Source: Zea mays
Taxonomy: Eukaryota; Streptophyta; Magnoliopsida; Poales; Poaceae
Reading direction: 5' to 3'
Assembly: GCF_902167145.1 (NCBI RefSeq)
Contig: NC_050099.1
Coordinates: forward strand, 246,214,588 to 246,278,587
Length of the DNA stretch: 64,000 nucleotides
In this document: positions 48,401-59,684 of the stretch, piece by piece
Layout of the letters: each line of letters opens with the position of its first letter
Numbering within the stretch: position 1 is the stretch's first letter
The notes under the pieces: generated by a model
What the model saw: the letters and a program-made list of their open reading frames with translations, nothing else
Databases searched by the model: none
What the model was told of the DNA's origin: nothing
Translations under genes and position numbers: made by a program

Positions 48401-48732
48401 AGGTCGACGTCCGGCGTGCCTTCCGTCGGGGCGTCAGGGGCGTCGATTCGCTCGACGGCCGACGAAGCGCGGCCTCCCGCCTGGCCTTGATGGCCCCGCC
48501 TCCTCCTCCGTTGGCGGGGGAGAGAACGGAGCGAGCCCGAATGTTGCTCTTCCACCACGCGGGGAAGATGTCGTCGATTCCGCCGCCGGCGGGCGGGTTG
48601 TCGGCCGCCATTGTCGTAGTCGCGCGGCGGTGGAAGAAGTATCATGTCGTAGCTGCCGTCGAAGGACATGAACTCAAGAGTCCCGAAACGAAGCACCGTC
48701 CCGGGCCGGAGAGGTTGCTGGAGACTGCCCAT
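45484..48732 (-). pseudogene. Element E gag-protease with one nonsense codon
   Basis: Begins MGSLQQPLRPGTVLRF at 48732. The frame holds the retrotransposon gag domain (LPLFLSDTARAWLEHLPPG near 47000) and a retropepsin-like protease with VLMDGG and NIIYAETL (about 46070-46020). A TGA at 46875-46873 stands where element D has CGA (Arg after GNSWDL), a C-to-T change at CpG. The rest is open in the same frame to a TAG at 45486-45484. That last TAG is also present in D and may be a normal recoding site rather than decay. Confidence 0.9.
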
Positions 48733-48775
48733 CTGGAGCTTGACGGGGAGTTGTTCGTCAGCACGCAGCAGGCCC

Positions 48776-48791
48776 CTACCTGGCGCGCCAA
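48776..48791 (-). promoter_or_regulatory. Primer binding region of element E
   Basis: On the minus strand TTGGCGCGCCAGGTAG follows the LTR end after one base. Element D has the same sequence at 51048-51063. Position and conservation mark it as the primer binding site; I cannot name the tRNA with confidence. Confidence 0.75.
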
Positions 48792-48792
48792 C

Positions 48793-50471
48793 TGTCGGCG
48801 TTTCGAGACAGGGGGGTCCCTAAGCCGACGAGTGAGTGTGCTGCGTGCCCCAGCCCAGATTGGTCGAGCGCGTGGGCGAGCGCGAAGGGGGGAGAGGCGA
48901 GGTGGCCGGAGTCGAGCGTGAGAGAGGTGGAAGTCCCGCGGCCTTCGTGTTCGTCCCGCGCCCAGGTCAGGTGCGCTTGCAGTAGGGGGGTTACAAGCGT
49001 CCACGCGGGTGAGGGAAGCGAGCGGCCCCAAGAGAGCGCCTGTCCCGTCCTCGGTCCCGCGCGGCCAACCTTCTCTAAGAAGGCCCTGGTCCTCCCTTTT
49101 ATAGTCGTAAGGAGAGGATCCAGGTGTACAATGGGAGGTGTAGCAGAGTGCTACGTGTCTAGCGGAGAGAGAGCTAGCGCCCTAGGTACATGCCAATGTG
49201 GCAGCCGGAGAGATCTTGGCACCTTGCTGGCGTGATGTCGTGGCTGTCGGAGGTGCGTCGGAGCCTGGCGGAGGGACAGCTGTTGGAGTGGTCGAGTCCC
49301 CGCTGACGTCGTCCTGCTTTCGTAAGAGAGCTGGGGGCCACCGTCGTCATAGAGTTTGTGGAGCGTCATCATTGCCCATCCGGCGGAGCTGGCCGGATGG
49401 GACGCCGGTCTTGTTCTCCGTAACCCGAGTCGATTCGGGGTAGGATGATGATGGCGCTTCCTGTTGACGTGGCGGGTCTGTGCCCTAGGCAGGGTGACGT
49501 GGGGGCTCCTCCGAAGCCGAGTCTGTCTTCTGTTGCCGAGGCCGAGCCCGAGCCATGGGGTCGGGCGAGGCGGAAGTCGTTCGGCCGAGGCCAGGGCGGA
49601 GTCCGAGCCCTGGGGTCGGGCGAGGCGGAGTTTCGTCGTCTTCCGGGTCTTAGCCCGAGTCCGAGCCCTGGGGTCGGGCGAGGCGGAGTTTCATCGTCTT
49701 CCGGGTCTTAGCCCGAGTCCGAGCCCTGGGGTCGGGCGGAGCGGAGTTCGCCGTCTTCCGGGTCTTAGCCCGAGTCCGAGCCCTGAGGTCGGGCGGAGCG
49801 GAGTTCGCCGTCTTCCGGGTCTTAGCCCGAGTCCGAGCCCTGGGGTCGGGCGGAGCGGAGTTCGCCGTCTTCCGGGTCTTAGCCCGAGTCCGAGCCCTGG
49901 GGTCGGGCGGAGCGGAGTTCGCCGTCTTCCGGGTCTTAGCCCGAGTCCGAGCCCTGGGGTCGGGCGGAGCGGAGTTCGTCGTGGCGCCTTTGGCAAGGCC
50001 TGTCTGCCTGTCAGACTCACTCTGTCGAGTGGCACCGCAGTCGGAGTGGCGCAGGCGGCGCTGTCCTTCTGTCAGACTGGCCAGTGGAGCGGTGGAGTGA
50101 CGGCGGTCACTTCGGCTCTGCCGGGGGCGCGTGTCAGGATAAAGGTGTCAGGCCACCTTTGCGTTAAATGCTCCTGCAATTTGGTCAGTCGGTGTGGCGA
50201 TTTAGTCAAGGTTGCTTCTGAGCGAAGCCAAGGCCTTGGGCGAGCCGGTGATGTGTCCGCCGTAAAAAGGGGGGCCTCGGGCGAGACGGAAGTCTCTCGA
50301 GGTCGGCTGCCCTTGGCCGAGGCTAGGCTCGGGTGAAGCGTGATCGAGTCACTCGTGTGGACTGATCCCTGACTTAATCGTACCCATCAGGCCTTTGCAG
50401 CTTTATGCTGATGGGGGTTACCAGCTGAGAATTAGGCGCCTTGAGGGTACCCCTAATTATGGTCCCCGACA
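48793..50471 (-). repeat. 5' LTR of element E
   Basis: 1,679 bp, with TATAAAAG on the minus strand at 49103-49096. Seven 57-bp tandem units lie at about 49600-49978. Confidence 0.94.
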
Positions 50472-50476
50472 GATGG

Positions 50477-51046
50477 CGCCCCGCATATTCTGTGACGACG
50501 GCGGCTCTCAGCCCCCTTACGGAAGCAAGAGGACGTCAGCAAGGACTCGACAACCCCGACAGCTGTCCCTCCGCCAGGCTCCAGCACTCCTCCGATGGCC
50601 ACGACATCACACCAGCTGGGTGCCAAAATCTCTCCGGCTGCCACGACGGCATGTACTTAGGGCGCTAGCTCTCCTCCGCTAGACACGTAGCACTCTGCTA
50701 TACCCCCCATTGTACACCTGGATCCTCTCCTTACGCCTATAAAAGGAAGGACCAGGGCCCTCTTAGAGAAGGTTGGCCGCGCGAGGACGAGGACGAGACA
50801 GGCGCTCGCTTGAAGCCGCTCGCTCCCTCTCCCGCGTGGATGCTTGTAACCCCCTACTGCAAGCGCACCCGACCTGGGCGCGGGACGAACACGAAGGCCG
50901 CAGGATTCCCACCTCTCTCACGCTGGTCTCCGGCCGCCTCGCTTTCCCCCCTTCGCGCTCGGCCTCGCGCTCGACCCATCTGGGCTGGGGCACGTGGCGA
51001 CATTCACTTGTCGGCTTAGGGACCCCCCGGTCTCGAAACTACGACA
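50477..51046 (+). repeat. 5' LTR of element D, right part
   Basis: Resumes after the GATGG duplication and ends in CGACA. TATAAAAG lies at 50738-50745, so this part holds the core promoter and the transcribed R-U5 portion. The inserted element E separates it from the LTR upstream half, which would be expected to change its control. Confidence 0.92.
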
Positions 51047-51047
51047 G

Positions 51048-51063
51048 TTGGCGCGCCAGGTAG
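51048..51063 (+). promoter_or_regulatory. Primer binding region of element D
   Basis: TTGGCGCGCCAGGTAG, one base after the LTR, same as in element E. The tRNA is not identified. Confidence 0.75.
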
Positions 51064-51106
51064 GGGCCTGCTGCGTGTTGACGAACAGCTTCTCGTCAAG
51101 CTCCAG

Positions 51107-54100
51107 ATGGGCAGTCTCCAGCGACCTCTCCAACCCAGGACGGTGCTCCGTTTTGGGAGTCTCGAGTTCATGTCCCTCGACGGCAGCTACGACATGAAAC
51201 TCATTCCATCGCCGGGCGGCAGCGGCAACGGCGGCCGACAGCCCGCCCGCCTGCGGCGGAATCGACGACGTCTTCCCCGCGTGGTGGAAGAACAACCTTC
51301 GAGCTCATCCCGCCCTCTTCCCCGCCGACGGAGGGGAAGGCGGGGCAACCAAGGCCAAGCAGGAGGCAGTGCCTCGTCGGCTGTCGAGCGAGTCGACAGC
51401 GCCGGCACCCCAACGGGGGGCGCACCGGGTATCGACCTCGCGCTTGAGACGAAGACGAGCGCCGTCTCCCCACGACACGCCAATCCCGAGCAAGCGGACG
51501 ACGCCAACACGCTCACGAAAAGCTTGTTGGACGTCACCCTCGTACCTGAGACGACGGTGCATTCAGTCCCCGACATGACTTCATCACCGCCCGTCGACCA
51601 AGAGGTACCGACCGATTCTCATCCCACGTCATTTGGGTTCAGCCTCAACCCGCCTAGCGGCTTCGCTTTGGCGGGTGTTCTCGTAGAGGCGAGCCCAAAC
51701 CCTCTGGGGTTTCGTATGCGGTCACCTTGGGACCGGCTGACGGACGTCTTGACCTATGGGCCCTCTGGGTCCGAGGAAGACGACGAGCCCAGCTTCTGTT
51801 GGGATTTCTCTGGACTTGGCAACCCCAGTGCCATGCGGGACTTCATGACCGCATGCGACTACTGCCTTTCCGACTGTTCCGACTGTAGTCGTAGCCTCGG
51901 CGACGAGGACTGCGGCCCAAGTCGCGAATGCTTCCATGTCGATCTAGGGGGTCCCTCCGAAGGCAACCATCTCGGCATGCCGGAGGACGGTGATCTCCCT
52001 AGGCCGGTGCCTCGTGTTGACATCCCACGGGAGCTAGTTGTGGTCCCCGTTCAGGCGGGGGGCCATGACCCACAGCTCGAGCAAATCCGCGGGGTGCAGG
52101 CCAGGCTCGACGAGGGAGCAGGAGCGCTTGAGCCGATCCGCCGGGACGTCGGGCAGGCATGGGCGAGCCAACCTCCGGCCGGAGAAATACGTCATCTACC
52201 CTAGGGCTTCCAGCACCGCATCGCCGACGATGTCAGGGTCAGACCACCACCCGCATCTAGTGGGGTCGGCCAGAACCTGGCTGCAGCGGCAACGCTCCTC
52301 CGCGCGATGCCGGAGCCATCAACCACCGAGGGGCGGCGAATCCAGGGAGAGCTCAAAAATCTCCTGGAAGGCGCCGCGGTCCGACGGGCCGAGAGCTTCG
52401 CCTCCCGAAGGCAGGGGTACCCCTCGGAACCTCATGTCGCGACTTCCCGATTCATGCGGGAAGCCTCGGTCTACACCGGGCGCACGCGCAACACCACGCC
52501 TGCGGCCCCGGGTCGCCTCGGCAACGAGCACCATCACCGCGACCGTCGGGCCCACCTCGACGAGAGGGTGCGCCGAGGCTACCACCCCAGGCGTGGGGGA
52601 CGCTACGACAGCGGGGAGGATCAGAGTCCCTCGCCCGAACCACCCGGTCCGCAGGCCTTCAGCCGGGCCATCCGACGGGCATCGTTCCCGACCCGGTTCC
52701 GACCCCCGACTACTATCACAAAGTACTCGGGGGAGACGAGACCAGAACTGTGGCTCGCGGACTACCGTCTGGCCTGCCAGCTGGGTGGAACGGACGATGA
52801 CAACCTCATCATCCGCAACCTCCCCCTGTTTCTCTCCGACACCGCTCGCGCCTGGTTGGAGCACCTGCCTCCGGGGCAGATCTCCAACTGGGACGACCTA
52901 GTCCAAGCTTTCGCCGGCAATTTTCAGGGCACGTACGTACGCCCCGGGAATTCCTGGGACCTCCGAAGCTGCCGACAGCAGCCGGGAGAGTCTCTCTGGG
53001 ACTACATCCGGCGATTCTCGAAGCAGCGCACCGAGCTGCCCAACATCACCGACTCGGATGTCATCGGCGCGTTCCTCGCTGGCACCACCTGCCGCGACCT
53101 GGTGAGCAAGCTGGGTCGCAAGACCCCCACCAGGGCGAGCGAGCTGATGGACATCGCCACCAAATTCGCCTCCGGCCAGGAGGCGGTCGAGGCTATCTTC
53201 CGAAAGGACAAGCAGCCCCAGGGCTGCCCATCGGAAGATGCCCCCGAGGCGTCAACTCAGCGCGGCACCAAGAGGAAGGGCAAGAAGAAGTCGCAAGCGA
53301 AACGCGACGCCGCCGACGCAGACTTTGTCGCCGCCGCCGAGTACAAAAACCCTCAGAAACCCCCCGGAGGTGCCAACCTCTTCGACAAGATGCTCAAGGA
53401 GCCGTGCCCCTATCACCAGGGGCCCGTCAAGCACACCCTTGAGGAGTGCGTCATGCTTCGGCGCCACTTCCATAGGGCCGGGCCACCCGCGAAGGGTGGC
53501 AGGGCCCACGACGCCGATAAGAAGGAAGATCACCAAGCAGGAGAGTTCCCCGAGGTCCGCGACTGCTTCATGATCTACGGTGGGCAAGCGGCGAATGCCT
53601 CGGCTCGGCACCGCAAGCAGGAGCGCCGGGAGGTCTGCTCGGTGAAGGTGGCAGCGCCAGTCTATCTAGACTGGTCCGACAAGCCCATCACTTTCGACCG
53701 GGCCGACCACCCCGACCATGTGCCGAGCCCGAGGAAATACCCGCTCGTCGTCGACCCCGTCATCGGCGACGTCAGGCTCACCAAAGTCCTCATGGACGGA
53801 GGCAGCAGCCTCAACATCATCTACGCCGAGACCCTCGGGCTCCTGCGTGTCGATCTGTCCTCCGTCCGAGCAGGCGCTGCGCCCTTCCATGGGATCATTC
53901 CCGGGAAGCGCGTCCAGCCCCTCGGACAACTTGACCTTCCCGTCTGCTTCGGAACACCCTCCAACTTCCGAAGGGAGACCCTGACGTTCGAGGTGGTCGG
54001 GTTCCGAGGAACCTACCACGCGGTGCTGGGAAGACCATGCTACGCGAAGTTCATGGCCGTCTCCAACTACACCTACCTGAAGCTCAAGATACCGGGCCCC

Positions 54101-57100
54101 AACGGGGTCATCACCGTCGGCCCCACGTACAAACACGCGTTCGAATGCGACGTGGAGTGCGTGGAGTACGCCGAGGCCCTCGCCGAGTCTGAGGCCCTCA
54201 TCGCCGACCTGGAGAGCCTCTCTAAGGAGGTGCCAGACGTGAAGCGACATGCCGGCAACTTTGAGCCAGCGGAGACGGTTAAGTCCGTCCCCCTCGACCT
54301 CAGCGGCGACGCCTCCAAGCAGATCCGGATCGGCTCCGGGCTCGAACCCAAATAGAAAGCAGTGCTCGTCGACTTTCTCCGCGCGAACGCCGACGTCTTC
54401 GCGTGGAGTCCCTCGGACATGCCCGGCATACCAAGGGATGTCGCCGAGCACTCGCTGTACATCTGAGCCGGAGCCCGACCCGTCAAGCAGCCTCTGCGCC
54501 GATTCGACGAGGAGAAGCGCAGAGCCATAGGCGAGGAGATCCACAAGCTAATGGCGGCAGGGTTCATCAAAGAGGTATTCCATCCCGAATGGCTTGCCAA
54601 CCCTGTGCTTGTGAGAAAGAAAGGGGGGAAATGGCGGATGTGTGTAGACTACACTGGTCTAAACAAAGCATGTCCGAAGGTTCCCTACCCTCTGCCTCGC
54701 ATCGATCAAATCGTGGATTCCACTGCTGGGTGCGAAACCCTGTCTTTCCTCGATGCCTACTCAGGGTATCATCAAATCAGGATGAAAGAGTCCGACCAGC
54801 TCGCGACTTCTTTCATCACACCCTTCGGCATGTACTGCTATGTCACCATGCCGTTCGACTTGAGGAATGCGGGCGCGACGTACCAGCGGTGCATGAACCA
54901 TGTGTTCGGCGAACACATTGGCCGCACGGTCGAGGCCTACGTCGATGACATCGTAGTCAAGACGAGGAAAGCCTCCGACCTCCTTTCCGACCTTGAAGTG
55001 ACATTCCGATGCCTCAAGGCGAAAGGCGTCAAACTCAATCCCGAGAAGTGTGTCTTCGGGGTGCCCCGAGGCATGCTCTTGGGGTTCATCGTCTCCGAGC
55101 GGGACATCGAAGCCAACCCGGAGAAGATCACAGCCATCACCAGCATGGGGCCCATCAAGGACTTGAAAGGCGTACAGAGGGTCATGGGATGTCTTGCGGC
55201 TCTGAGCCGCTTCATCTCACGCCTCGGCGAAAGAGGTCTACCTCTGTACCGCCTCTTGAGGAAGGCCGAGTGCTTCACTTGGACCCCTGAGGCCGAGGAA
55301 GCCCTCGGGAACCTGAAGGCGCTCCTCACGAAGGCGCCTATCTTGGTGCCCCCAGCTGCCGGAGAAGCCCTCTTGGTCTACGTCGCCGCGACCACTCAAG
55401 TGGTTAGCGCCGCGATTATGGTCGAGAGGCAAGAAGAGGGGCATGCATTGCCCGTTCAGAGGCCAGTCTACTTCGTCAGCGAGGTACTGTCCGAAACCAA
55501 GATCCGCTACCCACAAGTTCAGAAGTTGTTGGACGCGGTGATCCTAACGCGGCGGAAGCTGCGACACTACTTCGAGTCTCATCCGGTAACTGTGGTGTCA
55601 TCCTTCCCCCTGGGGGAGATCATCCAGTGCCGGGAGGCCTCGGGTAGGATTGCAAAGTGTGCGGTGGAAATCATGGGCGAGGCGATCTCGTTCGCTCCTC
55701 GGAAGGCCATCAAGTCCCAGGTCTTGGCAGACTTCGTGGCTGAATGGGTCGACACTCAGATACCGACACCTCCGATCCAACCGGAGCTCTGGATCATGTT
55801 CTTCGACGGGTCGCTGATGAAGACAAGAGCCGGCGCAGGCCTACTCTTCATCTCGCCCCTCAGGAAGCACCTACGCTATGTGCTACGCCTCCATTTCCCG
55901 GCGTCCAACAATGTGGCCGAGTATGAGGCTCTGGTCAATGGGTTGCAGATCGCCATCGAGCTAGGGGTCCGACGCCTCGACGCTCGCGGTGACTCGCAGC
56001 TCGTCATCGACCAAGTCATGAAGAACTCCCACTGCCGTGACCCGAAGATGGAGGCCTACTGCGATGAGGTTCGGTGTCTGGAAGACAAGTTCTACGGGCT
56101 CGAGCTCAACCACATCGCTCGGCGCTACAACGAGACTACGGACGAGCTGGCTAAAATAGCCTCGGGGCGAACAACGGTTCCCCCGGACGTCTTCTCCCGG
56201 GATCTGCATCAACCCTCCGTCAAGATCGACGACACGCCCGAGCCTGAGGCACCCTCGGCCCAGCCCGAGGTACCCTCGGCACAGCCCGAGGCACCCTCGG
56301 CTCGGCCCGAGGCGCCCTCGGTTCAGCCCGAGGTACCCTCGGCCCCCGAGGGCGAGACGCTGCACGTCGAGGGGGAGCAAAGCAGGGTCACGCCTGATCA
56401 AAACTGGCAAACCCCGTACCTGCAATATCTCCACCGAGGAGAGCTACCCCTCGACCGAGCCGAGGCCCGGTGGGTGGCGCGGCGCGCCAAGTCGTTCGTC
56501 TTGCTGGGTGATGAGAAGGAGCTCTACCACCGCAGCCCCTCTGGCATCCTCCAGCGATGCATCTCCATCGCCGAAGGTCAGGAACTCCTGCGAGAGATAC
56601 ACTCGGGGGCTTGCGGCCATCACGCAGCGCCTCGAGCCCTTGTCGGGAATGCTTTCCTACAAGGCTTCTACTGGCCCACGGCGGTGGCCGACGCTACCAA
56701 AATTGTCCGCACCTGCGAAGGGTGTCAATTCTACGCAAGGCAGACCCACCTGCCCGCTCAGGCTCTGCAGACGATACCCATCACCTGGCCTTTTGCTGTG
56801 TGGGGTCTGGACCTCGTCGGCCCCTTGCAGAAGGCACCCGGGGGCTACACGCACCTGTTGGTCGCCATCGACAAATTCTCCAAGTGGATCGAGGTCCGAC
56901 CCCTAAACAGCATCAAGTCCGAGCAGGCGGTGGCGTTCTTCACCAACATCATCCATCGCTTCGGGGTCTCGAACTCCATCATCACCGACAACGGCACCCA
57001 GTTCGCCGGCAGAAAGTTCCTGGACTTCGGCGAGGATCACCACATCCGGGTGGACTGGGCCGCCGTAGCTCACCCCATGTCAAATGGGCAAGTAGAGCGT

Positions 57101-57208
57101 GCCAACGGCATGATTCTACAAGGGCTCAAGCCTCGGATCTACAACGACCTCAACAAGTTCGGCAAGTGATGGATGAAGAAACTCCCCTCAGTGGTCTGGA
57201 GTCTGAGC
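51107..57208 (+). pseudogene. Element D gag-pol, broken and truncated
   Basis: Starts MGSLQRPLQPRTVLRF and stays in one frame through gag, protease (VLMDGGSSLNIIYAE near 53790), RT (YVDD near 54940), two RNase H domains, and the integrase core. Stops: TAG at 52202-52204 (Gln in E), TAG at 54353-54355 (shared with E), TGA at 54464-54466 (Arg in E), and TGA at 57167-57169 (CGA in E). The frame fails at 57208, where the integrase end is joined to distant non-coding sequence by an internal deletion. The linker before integrase has about six PEVPSAQ-like repeats, more than in E. Confidence 0.92.
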
Positions 57209-57416
57209 ACGCGCAACGGCCGCCCCGCCAACCACTCGCCCCGTCGCATTAACTCCGCGGCGGGACAAGCGGCGCCTCTGGCAGGAGAAGCGGGCGACGC
57301 TTCGCCTTCACCATAATGACCGCGTCAGAAAAGGTACGCCGCGTCGTTCGATTTCGTATCCTTTTCCTTTTTTCCTCTTTCTCTCTCTTGCAACAGGGAC
57401 CGGGAAAGGGGGATAC
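57209..57416 (+). other. Element D 3' non-coding region before the solo LTR
   Basis: The sequence from CACGCGCAACGGCCG matches the minus strand of E from about 39396 downwards. It carries no gene. It ends at GATAC (57412-57416), the target duplication of F. Confidence 0.8.
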
Positions 57417-58694
57417 TGATAGCACCTAGAGGGGGGGGGTGAATAGGTGATCCTGTGAAACTTAAACTTATAGCCACAAAAACTTGGTTAATCGTTAGCA
57501 CAATAATTGCCAAGTGGCTAGAGAGGAGTCAAAACACAATAACCACAAGAAATCAATCACAGAGATGGCACGGTGGTTATCCCGTGGTTCGGCCAAGTAC
57601 AAAACTTGCCTACTCCACGTTGTGGCATCCCAACGGACGAGAGTTGCACTCAACTCCTCTCAAGTGATCCAATGATCAACTTGAATACCACGGTGTTCTT
57701 CTTTACTTTGATCTTTTCCCGTTTGCGAGGAATCTCCACAACTTGGAGTCTCTCGCCCTTACAATTGAATTTCACAAAGAAGTACGGAGTAAGGGAGAGA
57801 AGCAACACACACAAATCCACAGCAAAATGCGCACACACACGGCCAAGAATCGAGCTCAAAAGACTATCTCAAAGTTCTCACTAGAACGGAGCTCGAATCA
57901 CTGAGAATGACAAACGAATGCGCAAAGACTGAGTGTGGATGATCAAGAATGCTCTAAGGTTGCTTCGGTGTCTCCTCCATGCGCCTAGGGGTCCCTTTTA
58001 TAGCCCCAAGACAGCTAGGAGCCGTTGAGAGCAAATCTGGAAGGCCAATCTTGCCTTCTGTCGTCGGGTGCACCGGACAGTCCGGTGCACACCGGACACT
58101 GTCCGGTGCCCGATTTCTTTCCTTAAACGGCGCAACCAACCGTTGCAGATCTGGGAGCCGTTGGCGCACCGGACATGTCCGGTGCACACTGGACATGTCC
58201 GGTGCACACCGGACAGTCCGGTGCCCCCTTCTGACCGTTGGCTCGGCCACGTGTCTCGCGCAGATCGCGCGGCCGACCGTTGGCCCGGCCGACCGTTGGC
58301 TCACCGGACAGTCAAGTGCACACCGGACAGTCCGGTGAATTATAGTCGTACGCCGTCGGTGAATTCCCGAGAGCGGCCTCTTCACGCCGAGTCAGCCTGG
58401 CGCACCGGACACTGTCCGGTGCACCACCGGACAGTCCGGTGTGCCAGACAGAGCTGAGTCTTGGCTGTACACAGCCAAGCTTTTTGCACCTCTTTTCTTT
58501 TCTTCTTCTTTCTGTTTCTAACACTTAGACAAGTATATTAGTACACAAAACCAATGTACTAAGGCTTAGAAACATACCTTTACTCTTGATTTGCACTTTG
58601 TCCATTCATGAGCATAAATTCACATTTAAGCACTTGTGTTGGCACTCAATCACCAAAATACTTAGAAATGGCCCAAGGGCACATTTCCCTTTCA
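57417..58694 (-). mobile_element. Element F: solo Opie/Ji-type LTR inside D
   Basis: 1,278 bp, from TGATAGCACCTAG (complement of the LTR end) to CCCTTTCA (complement of TGAAAGGG), flanked by GATAC on both sides (57412-57416 and 58695-58699). No internal region or second LTR is present, so it arose by recombination between the two LTRs of a former full element. TATAAAAG lies on the minus strand at 58002-57995 and palindromic 17-mers at about 58068-58443. Confidence 0.95.
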
Positions 58695-58699
58695 GATAC

Positions 58700-59684
58700 C
58701 CCGAAAAGGATCCTTCCCTGTGAAGGAACCAGGCTCCGAGCCTCCCTACTGATCAGAGGTTCGAAGGCTGGCCCCTCGAAAGGGTTCGACAGCCGCCTCA
58801 GATCACGTGGGCCCTACACCCACTACTGGTCAGAGGTTCGAAGGTCGGCCCCTCGGAAGGGTTCAACGACCGCCTCATGCTACTCGGGCTCCGCGCCCAC
58901 TACTGATCAGGGGTTCGAAGGCTGGCCCCCGAAGGGTTCACAGCCGCCTCAGACACAGAGCGAGGGATGACTATGGGTACGTTCGATACATAACCAAGGC
59001 TCGGGCTGCGCTCCCGAGGTACCCTAGGACATTTCCGAGACCAGCGGGAACGATCTTGTAACGGAATCCCATCAGAGGGAGGCATCGAGCCCTCGGACCC
59101 CATCGCTAGGGGACCGGGTCCGGCAGATCACCCGCAGGTACTTTTGGGCGTGCCTCTGGGCCCCTAGCCGACCCCTAACGAATGGGGCACAGACGTCCAC
59201 TCGGATTACCCGCCTGCAGCTCACCGGAAACACCATGTTCGGCGCCCATCGAGGGCAACATGGCGCTTTCCCCCCTCCTCCTTGCGGAAAGGCGACGCAG
59301 GGGCGTATGTAAAAAAGTCGAGTCTGTCCCTGATCGCCCTCTTGCCCTGTGCAGAGGCTCGGGGGCTGCTCTCGCAAACCCGGCTCCGGCCGAACCGTTG
59401 ACAGCGTCAACATACCAGCCCGAGAACTTGGGACCCGACCGTACACCCGGGCTACGGCCAGCTCGCATGAGGGAACGATCAGACCAGCCGAAGCGTTACG
59501 CGAGGCATTAAGACCTCTAAGGAGTGAAACCACTCCTCCGAGGCCTCGGGGGCTACACCCGGCGGGTGCGCTCGCGCGCACCCACCAGAACAAAACGCAA
59601 CCGAGAAAGGTGGTCCCCTTGCAAAAAAGTGCGATGAAAGCCTCCAAGCGAGTGCTAACACTCCCTTCGAGGCTCGGGGGCTAC
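58700..59684 (+). other. Element D 3' non-coding region and polypurine tract
   Basis: Matches the minus strand of E at 39180-38203. About 70-bp tandem units with TGATCAGAGGTTCGAAGG occur at 58745-58950. GGCTCGGGGGCTAC at 59671-59684 precedes the LTR and is the polypurine tract. No gene is supported. Confidence 0.8.

Larger units (their letters stand above)
36466..50471 (-). mobile_element. Element E: near-complete Huck-like Tat-lineage gypsy in the 5' LTR of D
   Basis: 14,006 bp on the minus strand with GATGG on both sides (36461-36465 and 50472-50476). 5' LTR 50471-48793, primer binding site, gag-protease, RT-RNase H-archaeal RNase H-integrase, about 4 kb of 3' non-coding DNA with an antisense ORF, polypurine tract, 3' LTR 38202-36466. 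The LTRs differ by roughly a dozen base changes and one tandem unit, so it is young. Only one clear inactivating stop was found in gag-pol, apart from the TAG shared with D. Confidence 0.95.

Noticed and set aside
49464..50336. 290-codon plus-strand frame in the other LTR of E
   Set aside because: Same minisatellite in the other LTR; no family-like protein sequence.
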